Origin: Choristoneura fumiferana
Taxonomy: Eukaryota; Arthropoda; Insecta; Lepidoptera; Tortricidae
Assembly (NCBI RefSeq): GCF_025370935.1
Contig: NC_133472.1
Coordinates: forward strand, 4,250,007-4,314,006
Reading direction: 5' to 3'
DNA length: 64,000 nucleotides
Numbering within the stretch: the first letter of the stretch is position 1; every line of letters begins with the position of its first letter. A program made the translations under genes and the position numbers. Below the pieces are notes generated by a model. That model saw only the letters and a program-made list of their open reading frames with translations. It searched no databases and was not told the DNA's origin. Positions 1 through 11,933 of the stretch are shown here, piece after piece.

Positions 1-461
1 TTTTAACTTTACTTAAATTCTACCTAATCCAAACTACATATCTGTACCAAGTTTCAAGTTGATTCCATTAACTGTTGAAGAGTTCCCGCTTGTGGAGATA
101 ATGCTGGCTGACCCCCAGAATTTTACCACCAGATTATTGTATTGTTGTTGTTGTAACTCTTTATTGTACATAAAACATATGAAAATTACAATTAACAAGA
201 GAAAGAGATGTACAAAGGCGAACTTATCCCTATATGTCTTATGGTATAGCCACCGGACTTGAATATCCGTATGACAAATTTCAGCTCAAGCGGATTTTGT
301 GGTCGAAAAATGGTTTGCAATTTCCCAGGACATACATACATATGTACACACACACAAACATCACGCCTGTATTCCCAATTAAATGGGGTAGGCAGAGCAC
401 ACGAAACGTAACCGTTTCGGAACCACTTATCACACATGTAAAGTTAAATAAAAGCTTTTAA
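1..461 (+). repeat. Interspersed repeat, copy 1 (shared with 26750-27121)
   Basis: The segments accaagtttcaagttgatt, tgttgaagagttcccg, and ccaccagattattgtattg match 26880-26990. Both copies end near aaataaaagcttttaaaa / aaataaaagcttataaaa. Probably a LINE or related element, 5' part outside the window. No intact coding region. Confidence 0.55.
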
Positions 462-2082
462 AAGGTACGGTCAAGAATTTTAATTCATGAGTCTTCATTG
501 CATTAAATAACAGGGAAAATCGTAATGATTTTCCTTTGAAAAAGATCCATGGTGGCTCAAGCATTACAGTCCTTGACCGTACTAGATCCATAATATTTAC
601 CTACCTACAAAAATTGCTCATTAGTAAGTATACTCGTAATAGTACAAAATTATAGCTGTAGCAAACTTGTACTATTACTTATTCTGTCTGTGGCTGTAGT
701 CAAATTAATAGGGCAATATCGTCACACATAGTGACATTAAGTAACACTATCTTTTCACGTTATCATTTTCCAAATCTACACGAAATGAGGCGAGTTTACT
801 ATTAATTTTGCTCTGTACTTTGTTGGTGTGTCTATTAAATAAATAAATAAATAAGTAATGAGGACATACAAAGCAGACTTCTCGCTAAACGATAACCATT
901 CGGTAAAAACCTCCTTTTAATTGAGTATGGCAAATCCAATACAAGTCCAATACGAAAGGATGCTTCAAGTTCAATAATTTATGTACCGAATGGTTCTTGA
1001 ATATTACGTACGCGTTACAGCAAAGTTTTGCGATGACGTGGATTCACATAAATAAGACTGAAATGCTTAATTTTCAGATGAACAAAAACCGTATTCGTCG
1101 ATATTAGGTCTACGCAGTAAGCAAAAATTCGCAAGGCTAGCAGGCACAAACAAACAAATCGCTGAGCAGAAAGACTAATTTACGCAAAGCTGAAACAATG
1201 CTAATATTTATTTTGATATTTCTAAACATCTACAAACGAAAAATATTTATGTACTTAAACTATTAGTATTTTCCAGGCTTCAAACAGTTCATGAGCAACT
1301 TTAAGTAACTCGTTTGTATGTAAAAGCAGAAAACAACCGGTCACGTACCTAGGTATTGTCAACAGAATTTAAATAAATTCGCATCGGTGACTGCAACACG
1401 CCGCCATTTAGTGCAAACGCCATTTTGTTTCAAATTGGCGCGAAACTACACCAACTTATTACTGCTAGTGGCGGAAATTAGAACTAAGCGAGACTGTGTA
1501 CAATTTGTAGGGATACCGCGCGACGACAGTGACACAGTTAGTTATTAAGATATATTTGTTTTCGTGCGTCGGTGAAATCACATGCATTATACGATACGGA
1601 TGCAACGATATGTAAGCAGCTATTGCTATAAATGTAATAATCGACTCATAACCAAGGCTGACGGCTTTTCGCTCCCTCGACAACAGTGCGCACTGTTTCG
1701 TAAAGCTTAAAACGTTTCAAAAGTCACGTAGACAGTGTGGGTACAGTTTGATTTGAAGAGCGGTTTACAAAATGGTGTCGACCTCAGAATGGCTCAGAAT
1801 CACTGTATTACCTATAACACAACACAACCGTATAAAGTATAGCTCTTATAGCACAACGAATATGAAAAGTATGAAAATCTTTTTTATTTCATTTGTGTGT
1901 TAATAACCATCTAAAATTACTCCACACTGCGGACATTTTGATTAGGAGACTGGCTCTGCTAACACTAAATATTGATACCTATAAATTTGTAGGGAGCACT
2001 TGGTGCGCGAGTTTCACTCGCTCTTGGCTGTTTTTTTACAGTTAGGTAAGACAGGAGAGCCTTTGTTTACTCTAACGTATGT
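462..2082. other. Gene-free stretch, nothing recognised
   Basis: AT-rich DNA with an aaataaataaataag microsatellite near 838-858 and no long open frame. A somewhat GC-richer patch at 1380-1450 (cacgccgccatttag) could be a promoter, but nothing supports a start site. Confidence 0.4.
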
Positions 2083-2240
2083 ATGCCTGCGTCCTGCAGG
2101 GCTACTACGAAACTCGTAACTCAAAATTCGTGTCGTATCGTCCCTCTCGCTCTCGTATTAAATAGTACAAGTGTCAGAGGGACCGAACGACACGAACTTC
2201 GAGTTTCGAATTTCGTAGTAGCCCTGCAGGACGCAGGCAT
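2083..2240. mobile_element. Foldback MITE, family A (copy A1)
   Basis: Palindrome with outer arms atgcctgcgtcctgcagg and cctgcaggacgcaggcat around the family termini gggctactacga and tcgtagtagccc. The outer 18-bp arms are not shared by other copies, which suggests insertion into, or capture with, a palindromic target. Confidence 0.85.
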
Positions 2241-2433
2241 ATGGTAGAGTTTTGTAGGTGGTAGGACCCCGCCCGGATTGCTACCATCATCTTGCTCGCT
2301 AATCCTGCCGTGAAGCAGCAGTGCTTGCACTGTTGTGTTTCGACGTGGAGAGTAAGACAGCCGGTGAAATTACTGGCACTTAAGAAATTAAGGCTCTCCT
2401 GAATCGTGGAGCCAGCGTAAAGATAATAACCTG

Positions 2434-2555
2434 GGGGGCTACTACGGAAATTGAAGTTCGTATCGTACTGTCCCGCTTACTCTCGTATTAAATAATATAA
2501 GCGCCAGCAAGACGGCAACACACGAAGTTTAAATTTTGTTTCGTAGTATAGGGCC
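2434..2555. mobile_element. Foldback MITE, family A (copy A2, diverged)
   Basis: Starts ggggggctactacggaaatt and ends aaattttgtttcgtagtata, with the centre tcgtattaaataatataagc. It shows more substitutions than A1. Confidence 0.75.
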
Positions 2556-3267
2556 GGGGCGAAAATGAATAATGACTGACGCGCCAAGATAAAACACAGT
2601 CCCATGAATAGACCTAATACCACGCATTGGGTACGTTGTGGTACGTTTGATGCGACTGCAGCAAAAGTTACTGCTGATCACTCTAAGCCACACAAATTGT
2701 TCCAGGTGGACCCCCAGCCAGGGCTCCCAGAGGCCAGGCGGGAGTTCATGCTGGCATGAAAGAAACGGGGATTTAGGAGTTTTGCGGATATAGTAGAAAA
2801 GTAGCAGCAGAGGGTCTACCGAAAACGGTAAAACTTTGAGTGGTCTACGAGAAAAAAAGTTTGGGAACTCTGCTCTAAGACATAGCGTAATAATAAAAAG
2901 TAGTAAGAGGTAACGACCGGATAGGGCAATTACGGTAGATCTGCGTCCTCCCCAACGCTAATTAGACGACCGGGCATGCTAGGGTTTATAGAACTACAAA
3001 GGTTAACGTCCAAGGCAAAAAATAACTTAGGAATGCTGAAAATTTTCGAGCCTGGGGTTTAGCTAGGGTTGCCAGATACAGGCATTTCATTTCCAGGACA
3101 ATTCGAGGGCTACGAATGGGTCGGTAGATTCAAATTGACAAAATCATTAGAATTGCTTGCTTGTTCTAAAAAAGCGAGCCCAGATTTTGTCATTTGGCTA
3201 GTCTTTTGAAAGGACCTCAAAAACAGTTTACAGGCATGGGAATTCTGAATACAGGTTGTCAATGAGA

Positions 3268-3332
3268 ATCGAGATTTTAACGCGACAAGATCGAGACGTA
3301 TTTTGTAACCGAAAACTTAACTAAGGGTACGG
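3268..3332. mobile_element. Family D foldback fragment beside the orphan exon
   Basis: The right arm only of family D (gagattttaacgcgac through cgagacgtattttgtaacc and aaaacttaactaagggtac). It ends about 30 bp from the donor of the putative exon at 3362-3530. Confidence 0.75.
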
Positions 3333-3361
3333 AACACGTGCCATTGTAAACAGTTACATAC

Positions 3362-3530
3362 CTTAACATCGATGAGTCTGACAGTGAAGAGTGCCGCGTC
3401 GGGCGCCACAAGGCGGAGGGTGCACGGCGTCGCCGGCGCCGGCGGGGGCCGCACCAGCGCCAGTGCCAGGGCCGAGCCGGCGGCCGCGCCGCTGCCGAGC
3501 TCGACCTCCTTCGTGCTGCCACATAGCAGA
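3362..3530 (-). CDS. Putative internal exon of an unrecognised gene
   Basis: On the - strand, acceptor aggcctctcctctag and donor AAG|gtatgt bound 169 nt that are very GC-rich in an AT-rich setting. After one leading base the frame is fully open: LLCGSTKEVELGSGAAAGSA, an Ala/Pro-rich middle, then PCTLRLVAPDAALFTVRLID and VK. The alternation of hydrophobic and polar residues with one Cys in the second half suggests an extracellular beta-sandwich fragment, but I cannot name the family. No neighbouring exon was found, so the gene must extend over long introns or outside the window. The + strand open frame here is the shadow. Confidence 0.45.
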
Positions 3531-3959
3531 CTAGAGGAGAGGCCTGAGGATAACAGATAAGAAATATGTAGTACCGTAAAACGAGGCTACTTTGCCCCCC
3601 ACCTGGGTAACTATGCTCCAGTTCTGTATTTTGTTTAAATGTCTTGCAGGTCGAAGTCCCGGTACCCGATACACTTTTCTAACTTCCCAAGTTAGAAAGT
3701 TAACAAAGTCTGAATTTTAGTTTATTAATTAAATTTATGTCACGGTTAAGTTACAGCAATACGTTAGTTTAACCTCCCTTAAAAAAAAGTTGGCTGCCGG
3801 TAATACGCTGTATACGCATCGACTTGAGACCCTCCTCCGTTTTGTTTTCGTCGTTTAAAAACTGTAAACACGCTTAATGGTACACTTGTATGACTGATGC
3901 ATCATCAGTCCCTGCTATAATTCTTAGTCAAACTAACCCCCCTAAGACCCCGCTAAAAA

Positions 3960-4225
3960 GCCGTGGTGGCCGATTGGTTTGACCTATGGCCTCTCAAGCA
4001 GAGGATCGTGGGTTCAAACCCCGGCTCGCACCTCTGAGTTTTTTGAAATTCATGTGCGAAATTACATTAGAAATTTACCACGAGCTTAACGGTGAAGGAA
4101 AACATCGTGTGAAGTTCCCAATCCGCACTGGGCCCGCGTGGGAACTACGGCCCAAGTCCTCTCATTCTGAGTGGAGGCCTGTGCGCAGCAGTGGGACGTA
4201 TATAGGCTGGATGATGATGATGAAA
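3960..4225 (+). mobile_element. tRNA-derived SINE, family M (full-length)
   Basis: The head gccgtggtggccgattggtt and the box-B-like gggttcaaaccccgg (about 4010-4024) resemble a tRNA promoter. The body holds ctgggcccgcgtgggaacta and the end reads cagcagtgggacgtatatag, then a gatgatgatgatga tail. A truncated copy is at 49355-49462. The 82-aa open frame inside is incidental. Confidence 0.85.
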
Positions 4226-4549
4226 CACGGCTAGGTTACGGTGTGCTGTCTTAGGAGATCCAGTGGCTGCCTTACTGCTCCCTCACCAGTGTATAACTTT
4301 TTTAGATCAAAGTACCTACACCTTCAGAGGATTCTAAATAGCCTAAACACTGTTAGGTTACTTTGTTCTGAGTTCTGTCTGGCTTCCGGGTTCATCATTA
4401 CTCATTAGATCAGCTTAATGATACGATTACTAACGTTGTATTGACATCAGAACTACAAATAAATGACAAGTTTCTTAGCAATACCAATACCACAATAGGA
4501 AGCGGGTATATTCTCAAAACTTAGCTTGTGGTCATCCTTTAAGGGGCTA

Positions 4550-4905
4550 CCCGAGGTTTTCATCGATTTTTGACAAGTTTTGAATCGTATCTCCTACTTT
4601 TGCACTACAGATAGAATTATAAGTCAAACGGCTACCGGTTCTTCGATCTTTTATCTCCATTTTTGTCGACCGGCTTTTGATAAATATGAATACTGCATTT
4701 TGTAGGTTTTTTTAAACATTGTCTAAAAAAACACTTAGTTCGTATCTCTATTGACGTGAAAGATCCAACATGTACGAAATCTACATATAAAAACGTGTCG
4801 ATGGTTTCATTTGAAACTAATTAACACAAAAGTTATGGCCAGAAAACCAGTTTTTTTGGCCTAAAATTGTTCAACTTTAACGTATTTGTTATTTTTTTGT
4901 AAATA
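4550..4905 (+). repeat. Interspersed repeat W, inverted relative to 62700-63068
   Basis: Blocks such as agatagaattataagtcaaa, cgtatctctattgacgtgaa, aacatgtacgaaatctacat and aattaacacaaaagttatgg reappear as reverse complements at 62700-63068 in the same order reversed. Ends are not sharp. No protein or TIR seen. Confidence 0.72.
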
Positions 4906-5279
4906 CACGTATTGTGTGTAAACAACTGGATGTCGCCCACACATTCACAAACATTTGCATTTATAATTTTAGTAGAATGTCTCTATCGGAATGCAGGTAG
5001 TTGCCAAGATAGAAAAAGAGCCTATCGAGTAATTTGTGGGTTATTTTAATGTAGGTGTAGGACCCACGCACGCCAAGCTAAAACCAGTTAAGGAATGGAG
5101 CTATTTTTAGCATCACGTAAGGCGATTACTTAGCAATTACGTACACAAGATGGATTCAGAACACACCGCCAGTCCGTTTTATGAAGTCAAGCCCTTTAGG
5201 CTTCCTACATTGCGTTAACATCCCTGTACTCTCGAAACATGTTCGAAAACACTCCGACATACGATAACCAAGCCAAAGA

Positions 5280-5548
5280 TCAATAAATAAATAAATAAAT
5301 ATCACGGGACAATTCACACCAATTGACCTAGTCCCTAAGTAAGCTTAGCAAAGCTTGTGTTATGGGTACTAAGCAACGGATAAATATAATTATATAGATA
5401 GATACATACTTAAATACATAGTAAACACCCAAGACCCGAGAACAAACATTCGTATTTTTCATACAAATATCTGCCCCGACGCGGGAATCGAACCCGGGAC
5501 CTCAAGCTTCGTAGTCAGGTGCTCTAACCACTAGGCCATCTGGTCGTC
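5280..5548 (-). mobile_element. tRNA-derived SINE, family L (copy L1)
   Basis: Read on the - strand: gacgaccagatggcctagtg, then the box-B-like ggttcgattcccgcg, then the shared body with cttgggtgtttactatgtat and a loose tatttattta tail. Matches 54614-54878 and 51520-51728. Not a functional tRNA gene, since the 3' half does not fold into a closed acceptor stem. Confidence 0.87.
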
Positions 5549-6837
5549 TCAATACAAGGGCTCCCATAATTTGCGGCATAGAAATAAACTGGTAGTAACG
5601 TGCCCCCCTAAATTAAAAATCTATGTTATGTCAGTGAAAATATAAAGTACCTAAATATATTTTAAATTAAGAAAAATTAAACACATTTGTGAAAAGGTTA
5701 AAGAAGTTTTTAATGATAAAATTATACTCTAATACTTGGAAGAAGACAATAAAACTACATTTGTGAAGTTTTATAATGATTAATACATACTTTTATACTG
5801 CTAAAGGAATACTTGAGTTTAAAGACTACAGTACATAATGTTTTTCAAACTTATTTAAGTGCTTGTTTAATTGGATAACTTTGACTTTGACTTTGACTAT
5901 ATTGTCAACTATTATTTGTGATTTTAATGGTACTTTTTATTGTTTTTAATTATTAACATATTTTTATTAGGCTTTTAATTTGTATTATATTTAACATCAG
6001 AAAACTATTATTTCTTTTTTTCTAACCAATAGGGGGTTGTGCCACGAAAAAGGTCAAACAACACTGATTTATACTTTAAAACAATACTCAGACTGGTTAT
6101 GATAATGACAACTCACAGCCTGGACCACATCGCAGTGTAAACTTCTGTAGGTACTTTATTAGCTCATCGGCCATCATATTTGACATTAAACACGTGATTG
6201 CTAACATAAGACTGCTGTCTGTTTAGTTTATTTATAGTTACATTAAATAGTGGCCGTACTTTGTTGTCGCCTAGCAACCATAAAGCCTAACGGGGTCATT
6301 GTCCCGGTTCAGCAGGGTTAGAGGCACATCCTGTATGTGTTTCTGATTGGTGAAAGGGTGTAATCGTTTTAAAGCCACTATGTCGGCTTTCAATGCGGAC
6401 TTTGGTTTAAGTTTTTTATTTTGTACTTGTTTAGTACCTAATGTTTAAAAATATTTAAAAACGGGAACTATATTTTCTGTCACTTAAATTTAGATTTGTC
6501 ACTAAACTGCAATACCTACCCTAATTATATTAGTTATAATGTTAATCAAAACTGTCTCTAAGTATGAGCCATCAGATAAACGTAAACCTGTATCCTAACT
6601 TATAGTTTGATTATCAAAATTCGATCACCAAAATAATAGATCTGTCACCTAATAAATAAATCAGTTCCTTAATTCGATGCTTCTACCTATTCTACTAAGG
6701 CAGGTCTGGTTAGGTACGACGACGAGCGAAGCGAGGAGGAGTGTTAGGTAGAACTGCGACCCTTAGTGCGCGAGCCGAGCGAGCGAAGCGAACGTGCCAC
6801 GGTAGCGGCCGGCGAAGTTCTAGAACCGAACATTTTT
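5549..6837. other. Gene-free stretch with a LINE-tail microsatellite
   Basis: AT-rich. A short tgactttgactttgact run at about 5880-5898 resembles the 3' tails of the LINE family at 50004-50221. A GC-richer block at 6712-6830 (cgagcgaagcgagg, gagcgagcgaagcgaacgtg) resembles internal MITE sequence. No gene seen. Confidence 0.4.
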
Positions 6838-7025
6838 TGCTAATACTTGTATGATGAGTACAAATGTTTGTAGTAGGTACTTGAGTCTTGGATGTTTGTA
6901 TGTATTTAAGTGTATATGTAGGTACGTATGTCTACCCGTTGTTTAGCACGTACCCATAGAACAAACTTTGCTTAGTGTGGGTCAATTGGTGTAATTTGTT
7001 AGAGGATATTATTATTATTATTATT
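6838..7025 (+). mobile_element. SINE family L, 3' part only (copy L4)
   Basis: The sequence gagtcttggatgtttgtatg, then tttaagtgtatatgtaggt and gcttagtgtgggtcaattgg matches the body of the SINE at 54700-54850. The tRNA-like head is missing. Tail ttattattattattt. Confidence 0.75.
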
Positions 7026-7388
7026 TCATTCATTATACTATATCCTTATCGTCAAATTTCAGTATAATTATTTGATGATCAATATTATTTTCCAGTGATT
7101 AAAATATATTATAATATATAAATTTCTATATTGTTTGGTGATTCAGTTTTAGTGACACATCTATTATTTTGGTACCCAATATAATTATATTTGATGATCA
7201 ATATTATTTCCGAGTATTTTTTAAATAATATTTAGGTAACCGTTTTAATATTATTTGGTGATTTAAATTAGGTGACAGATCTACCTACTATTTTAGGAAC
7301 AAATATTATTTAATAGGTCGCTGAAAATGCATTTTTTAATTGATCAATAAAATCATGCCCTTTAAAAACCCCTGACGTGTCCCTTAAA

Positions 7389-7899
7389 TCCATACTAATA
7401 TTATAAACGCGAAAGTGCGTGTGTTTGTATGTTTGTCTGTCTTTCACGTCGAAATAGAGATAGTTTATGGGCCAGGTGGTGGGCAAACTTTCTTGATAGG
7501 GGGCCAAAAAGTCTTAGTCTTAGATTAACTAAAAAATATTTTGTTTTTAATTTTTTAATCACCTCAACTCTACTACACGGCTAGTCTAGCTGACTCCTTT
7601 ACCCGTGCATCTATTACTTATTCTATTTTATATTAAGTACAGGGCGATCAAAATACATAATATTACATATTTATCGCGGGCCATATGGGTACTATTAATT
7701 TCGAAGGTACGTTGGCGGGCTGGTTTAATTCCTTGGCAGGTTGGAGTTGGCCGCGGGCCGTACTTTGCCCATCACTGGGCCAGAGAGTGACATGTATAAT
7801 ACGCTACTTTTTATCCCTGAAAAATGCTTAGTTCCCGACCTGAAGCAACAGCGCGCGATAACCGAATTCCACGCGGACGAAGCCGCGGGCAAAAGCTAG
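7389..7899 (+). mobile_element. Helitron-like LEP1-type element with internal hAT insertion (K1)
   Basis: Begins actaatattataaacgcgaa, contains gtgtgtttgtatgtttgtct and ends gcgggcaaaagCTAG at 7896-7899, the CTAG terminus of LEP1 elements. Compared with copy K2 it is interrupted by a 300-bp insert at 7476-7775. Confidence 0.82.
7476..7775. mobile_element. hAT-type MITE inserted in K1
   Basis: The ends gtggtgggcaaac and tttgcccatcac are inverted repeats, flanked by the 8-bp direct repeat TGGGCCAG at 7468-7475 and 7776-7783. Uninterrupted copies read tatgggccagagagtg once. An alternative reading (ends CAG...CTG with 3-bp GGC duplication) is possible. Confidence 0.78.
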
Positions 7900-8078
7900 T
7901 AAAATTATAAATATAAATATTTTTTTGCAAAATTAATGATTCAAGCTCAGTCAATAACTCATTTGTTAAAATTAGTCTGATTCAGGCAGCGCTTCACCCT
8001 GACTGTTTCAAACTTTGTATTTTTAATACACTTTTGGTTCTGGCATAAAGTTTGTAGGAACATTAATAGTAGATTATT

Positions 8079-8188
8079 GTCGTGGCCTGGAAGTAGGCAA
8101 TTGCTGGCTGAGTATGAGTATTAAACGGACGAGCTTGCGAGTCCGTTTAACTAATACGAAGCCAGCAATTGCTATTCCAGCCGAGACT
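8079..8188. repeat. Inverted repeat (hairpin) of 110 bp
   Basis: The left arm gtcgtggcctgg and caattgctggct pairs with agccagcaattg and ccagccgagac. The centre holds a second palindrome (aaacggacgag...gtccgttt). Probably a MITE. Only one copy seen. Confidence 0.65.
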
Positions 8189-8483
8189 AATATAAAGCTT
8201 TTCTCAAAAATGGTGAATAATTCTGAAATAGAATAAACTTTTTCTCAAAATATATTATAAAATTTAATTTTATTCCAATATTTTTCTTATGCTTTTCCGC
8301 CTTTTTTCATTAAAAATAAACTGCAGGTGTATTTTTCCACCGAAAACACCACAAGATATTTCAGACCCAATAGAAAAAGTCCGGAGTTCCAACAAAATAT
8401 TTGATACCGGCCATTAGACTTGGCTGTATACGACTTGTGCCAACATTTCCATGGCCTTTTTAATTTAAAAAAAAAATGTGACT

Positions 8484-8532
8484 GATTGCAGGCGCGCTAA
8501 TTCATTATTGTCGAGCTAGCGCGCCTGCAATC
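8484..8532. repeat. Short perfect hairpin
   Basis: Arms gattgcaggcgcgcta and tagcgcgcctgcaatc pair perfectly over 16 bp with a 17-bp loop. No other copy was noticed in the window. Confidence 0.7.
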
Positions 8533-9240
8533 TTTTTAACTTTTTAATTTTTCGCTGACCATAAACTATGCACTTCACCTTCTGATATGTAAAGAATAAT
8601 GACAACTTTTACGGACATTTTTGAGAAAATACATTGCCTCGCCGCAAAGTGCAAAGACAACTAAAAGCTACTCCCGTTAAGACGATCAGGGGACTTTTTT
8701 TTATTGTTACCTTAAATCTACACATTTTGAACGAGGAACACTAACATTTCCGTACAACTATGCAATAACTAATTCGTTCAGTTCGTCAAAAAAAGAAGCA
8801 TTGTTGTTTTTTAGCCGAACGGGCGCGCCGGTGGCAGTGACATTCAAACCGCAAGGTCGGGTACAACTGTTAATGTATCAAATGAATAATAATACAAAAT
8901 TTGGCCCACTCTTCCTACAAAAACTAGACACGCGGCAGCGTGTCAAGCCAAGTAAGCTAACAGAACTGGCGAGCAGCACCGTGTGTAATTTTACCCGAAC
9001 CATTTGGAGCCACTTTTGACCCCCTCATAACTCAAAAACTGTTTCACATAAACTTGTCAAATTTGGCTCATTTATTGAGACTTGCGAGATACATACGTGC
9101 CCCAAATTACATAAAGGCACCTCAAACGGTTATTTAGATATTAACATCCAAAAATCGACATTTTTATCACTGACTCACCTTTAGATCAAAACTCTAACCC
9201 AGTTCCAGTCCAGATGACCTAGAAAGCCGCAGGTAAAAGC

Positions 9241-9453
9241 TATACTAATATTAAAAGTGTGTTTGTGTGTTTGTATGTTTGTCCGTCTTTCACGTCGAAA
9301 CGGAGCGACGGATAGACGTGATTTTTGGCATAGAGATAGTTTATGGGCCAGAGAGTGACATAGCTACTTCTTATCCCGGAAAATGCACAGTTCCCGAGGG
9401 AACACCGCGCGACCACCGAATTCCACGCGGGCGAAACCGCGGGCAAAAGCTAG
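9241..9453 (+). mobile_element. Helitron-like LEP1-type element (K2, intact form)
   Basis: Begins tactaatattaaaagtgtg, contains gtccgtctttcacgtcgaaa and tatgggccagagagtgacat, and ends gcgggcaaaagCTAG. Terminal inverted repeats and a duplicated target are absent, as expected for Helitrons. It encodes nothing. Confidence 0.85.
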
Positions 9454-9708
9454 TTGTCTAATAAAAGAGTGAAACAAAATACTATTAACGGTTGTATAGG
9501 TACAGTAAAAGTTACATTATTTGAATTTAGACATCACATCACGTACACCTGGACAAACAGTTTTTGTTCGGGATCACGAGACATACTGCGTCAAAGTTAT
9601 TTATTGAAGTTACGTAATATTTGATGATTGGACGATCATATACAATAGCCTGAGCATTGAACAACATGTGTACGCGGATTCATAGAAATTATAATGTTTT
9701 AGGAGTGT

Positions 9709-9985
9709 TCAATATCATCTCATCCCAGCCCATAAACGTCTCACTGCTGGGTACAGCCCTCCTCAGGCCCCTCTTTCCCACTGGGCACTCTGGGCACGTG
9801 CCCAGGGCCCCGCGATCGATTGGGGCCCCCTAGTCCCTACTCCACTAATAAACGATAACCGATAGCTACTCTACTCTCGCCTGAAAATCAGGCTTACCTA
9901 ATACAGCATGTTGTGCCCAGGGCCTCTAATAGGTGAAAGACAGCCCTGGACCTCCTCTGAGAATGAGAGAATGTGTTAATCTACA
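9709..9985 (-). mobile_element. SINE family M fragment split by a TIR element (T1)
   Basis: The pieces ctcactgctgggtacagccc (ends 9757) and cctcctctgagaatgagaga (from 9951) are the reverse complement of the family M 3' end. Between them, 9764-9949 is an element with ends aggcccctctttccc and ggtgaaagacagccctgg, also found at 12051-12240. Confidence 0.7.
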
Positions 9986-10470
9986 CGTCCAGCTATCTAC
10001 ATACCAAATTTCATGCAAATCAGTCCATCCGTTTTAGCATGGCATTTACTATATTAGTAGGATCCTGAAAATCCTGAGTTTTCCTAAGATTTACAAAATC
10101 CGACTGTAATCCCGAAAACGAGTATAAAAATCGAGAAATCACAAGATAAATCCCGAAATATGTTAACCCTCTCCAGTCCAGAGTCCTTACAAACTGTTGC
10201 ACTTTATTTACAAGCAAAGCAATTCCTTCAATATGCAATGCAACGCACGTTTGTTTACAACGGTCGAGTGAAAAACACGTGGTCATAGGGCCTCTTTTGT
10301 GACTAACTGCATTACAATGTCGTTTAAAAACAATGGCTAAAAATAATTCGTCGGGGATACTCACTCATCTACCCTAACTTACGTAAATACCGCGAATCTG
10401 CACATAATCGAGCGCGGAAATGAAGCCAGCCTATGACAGTCTTCCGCCTGGGATAATAGGGAATTGTTTA

Positions 10471-10919
10471 TGCTACTAATAAATGCGAAAGTTTGTGAGT
10501 GAGTATGTTTTTATTCCTTCACGCTGAAACGGCTGGACGGATTTGGATGAAATTTGGCAAAAAGTTAATTTATAACCTGAATTAAAACATAGGATACTTT
10601 TTATTCTGATATTCCCACGGGATAGGGATAAAATCTGTAAATAACAACCGCTGGACTTAGTCATGAAATTTGGTATGTATGTAGTGTAGGTAGCTGCACG
10701 TCTGGAATAACACTACTTTTTATCCCGATATTCCTACGGGAAAGGTATAAAATCTTGTAATTTTAACCCCTGGCTTTAGAGTCCTGAAATTTTAGACAGT
10801 TGTTCTTAACACAACCTCAATGAAAACCACGATATAATTTTTGGGAATTCCCAGGGGAAATTTTATAAAATCCCGGAATTTCAATTGTACCAAGATCGAA
10901 TAGTTTACGGGTAAACTAG
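10471..10919 (+). mobile_element. Helitron-like LEP1-related element (K5, long variant)
   Basis: Begins tactaataaatgcgaaagtt, contains acgctgaaacggctggacgg twice-repeated modules ending in tttatcccgatattcc, and ends gggtaaaCTAG. The last 80 bp match 44570-44653. The - strand open frame at 10020-10364 is outside it and meaningless. Confidence 0.7.
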
Positions 10920-11491
10920 TTTTTCATATGGCAATGGCAACCCTGGTTCTACATGAATTTGCGGATACGAACACTTATTTACACCGCTAATGTGTCGAGC
11001 GTGTTTATTCGGCCATTCATGCCAAGACCTTTACTATTATTAGATAAACTTGTTTACCAACACTCGTTGCCGAGCCATATCGAAACGGTTGACGTTTAAA
11101 ATAATTTCAGCAAACGTTGCGTCGGCTACAAGCGTCATTTGGAGTAAATGCAAGGGCAAGTGTAGGTGTACATATTACCTGGCTGTTGCTGAATCAGTGA
11201 GTTATACACAGAACATAATGTGTTATAAATTATAAGATTAAGAAGAATGGAACTGTCATTCGAGCTTAAATTGATGGCTCTAAGTAAAATCTAATAATTC
11301 ATAATAGTTATTTATGTGGCTGGTGCATAATGAGAGGCATTAAAGTACGAGTGTGGTTTTATGAATAAGGCGAGTTTCATAATAAGATCACACGAGTGTT
11401 TTAATGCCTAATTATGTATAGCCGCATACATAACTTTATCTACATGCATATCATAAGTTTTCTATAATATGTTCAGATATGGCCTGTATTT

Positions 11492-11543
11492 TGACTTTGA
11501 CTTTGACTGACTTTGACTTTTGACTTTGACTTTGACTTTGACT
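11492..11543. repeat. TGACTT-type microsatellite (LINE tail)
   Basis: Irregular repeats of gactttgactttgact. Flanked by a duplicated segment: atctacatgcatatcataag at about 11439 and atctacatgcatgtcataag at about 11558, followed in both by tttctaaatatgt-like sequence. Confidence 0.6.
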
Positions 11544-11933
11544 GAATAATAATTATTATCTACATGCATGTCATAAGTTTTCTACAATATGTACAGATAT
11601 GCATTGTTAAAAAAGTATTACCGATACTTTAATGTAAACATTAAGATGCACCCGCAGATACCAGGTTTCTTAATAAAGGCCATTTGATAGTCGTTTCTGA
11701 ACATATAATAGGGAAGTTATGATATGCATGTAGATAAACGAATTTAAACTTCTACAAAGTGGTCTTTTTCAATGGTCAATTATTACGACTTATCGGGTTA
11801 GACTAGGGAACCCTTGCTATGTTCTGTCAGACCGGAAGTCCGTTCAGAGCGGAATCAGTGTTCCTAAAGAAAGACTCGTGGAATTCGTGGATAGCGCGCC
11901 ATTGCCACTGAGAGGACGGAGTGGCGTACTCAG

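Noticed and set aside
10020..10364. 114-codon open frame on the - strand
   Set aside because: No recognisable motif, no splice context, and it lies next to repeat-derived DNA. Most likely chance.
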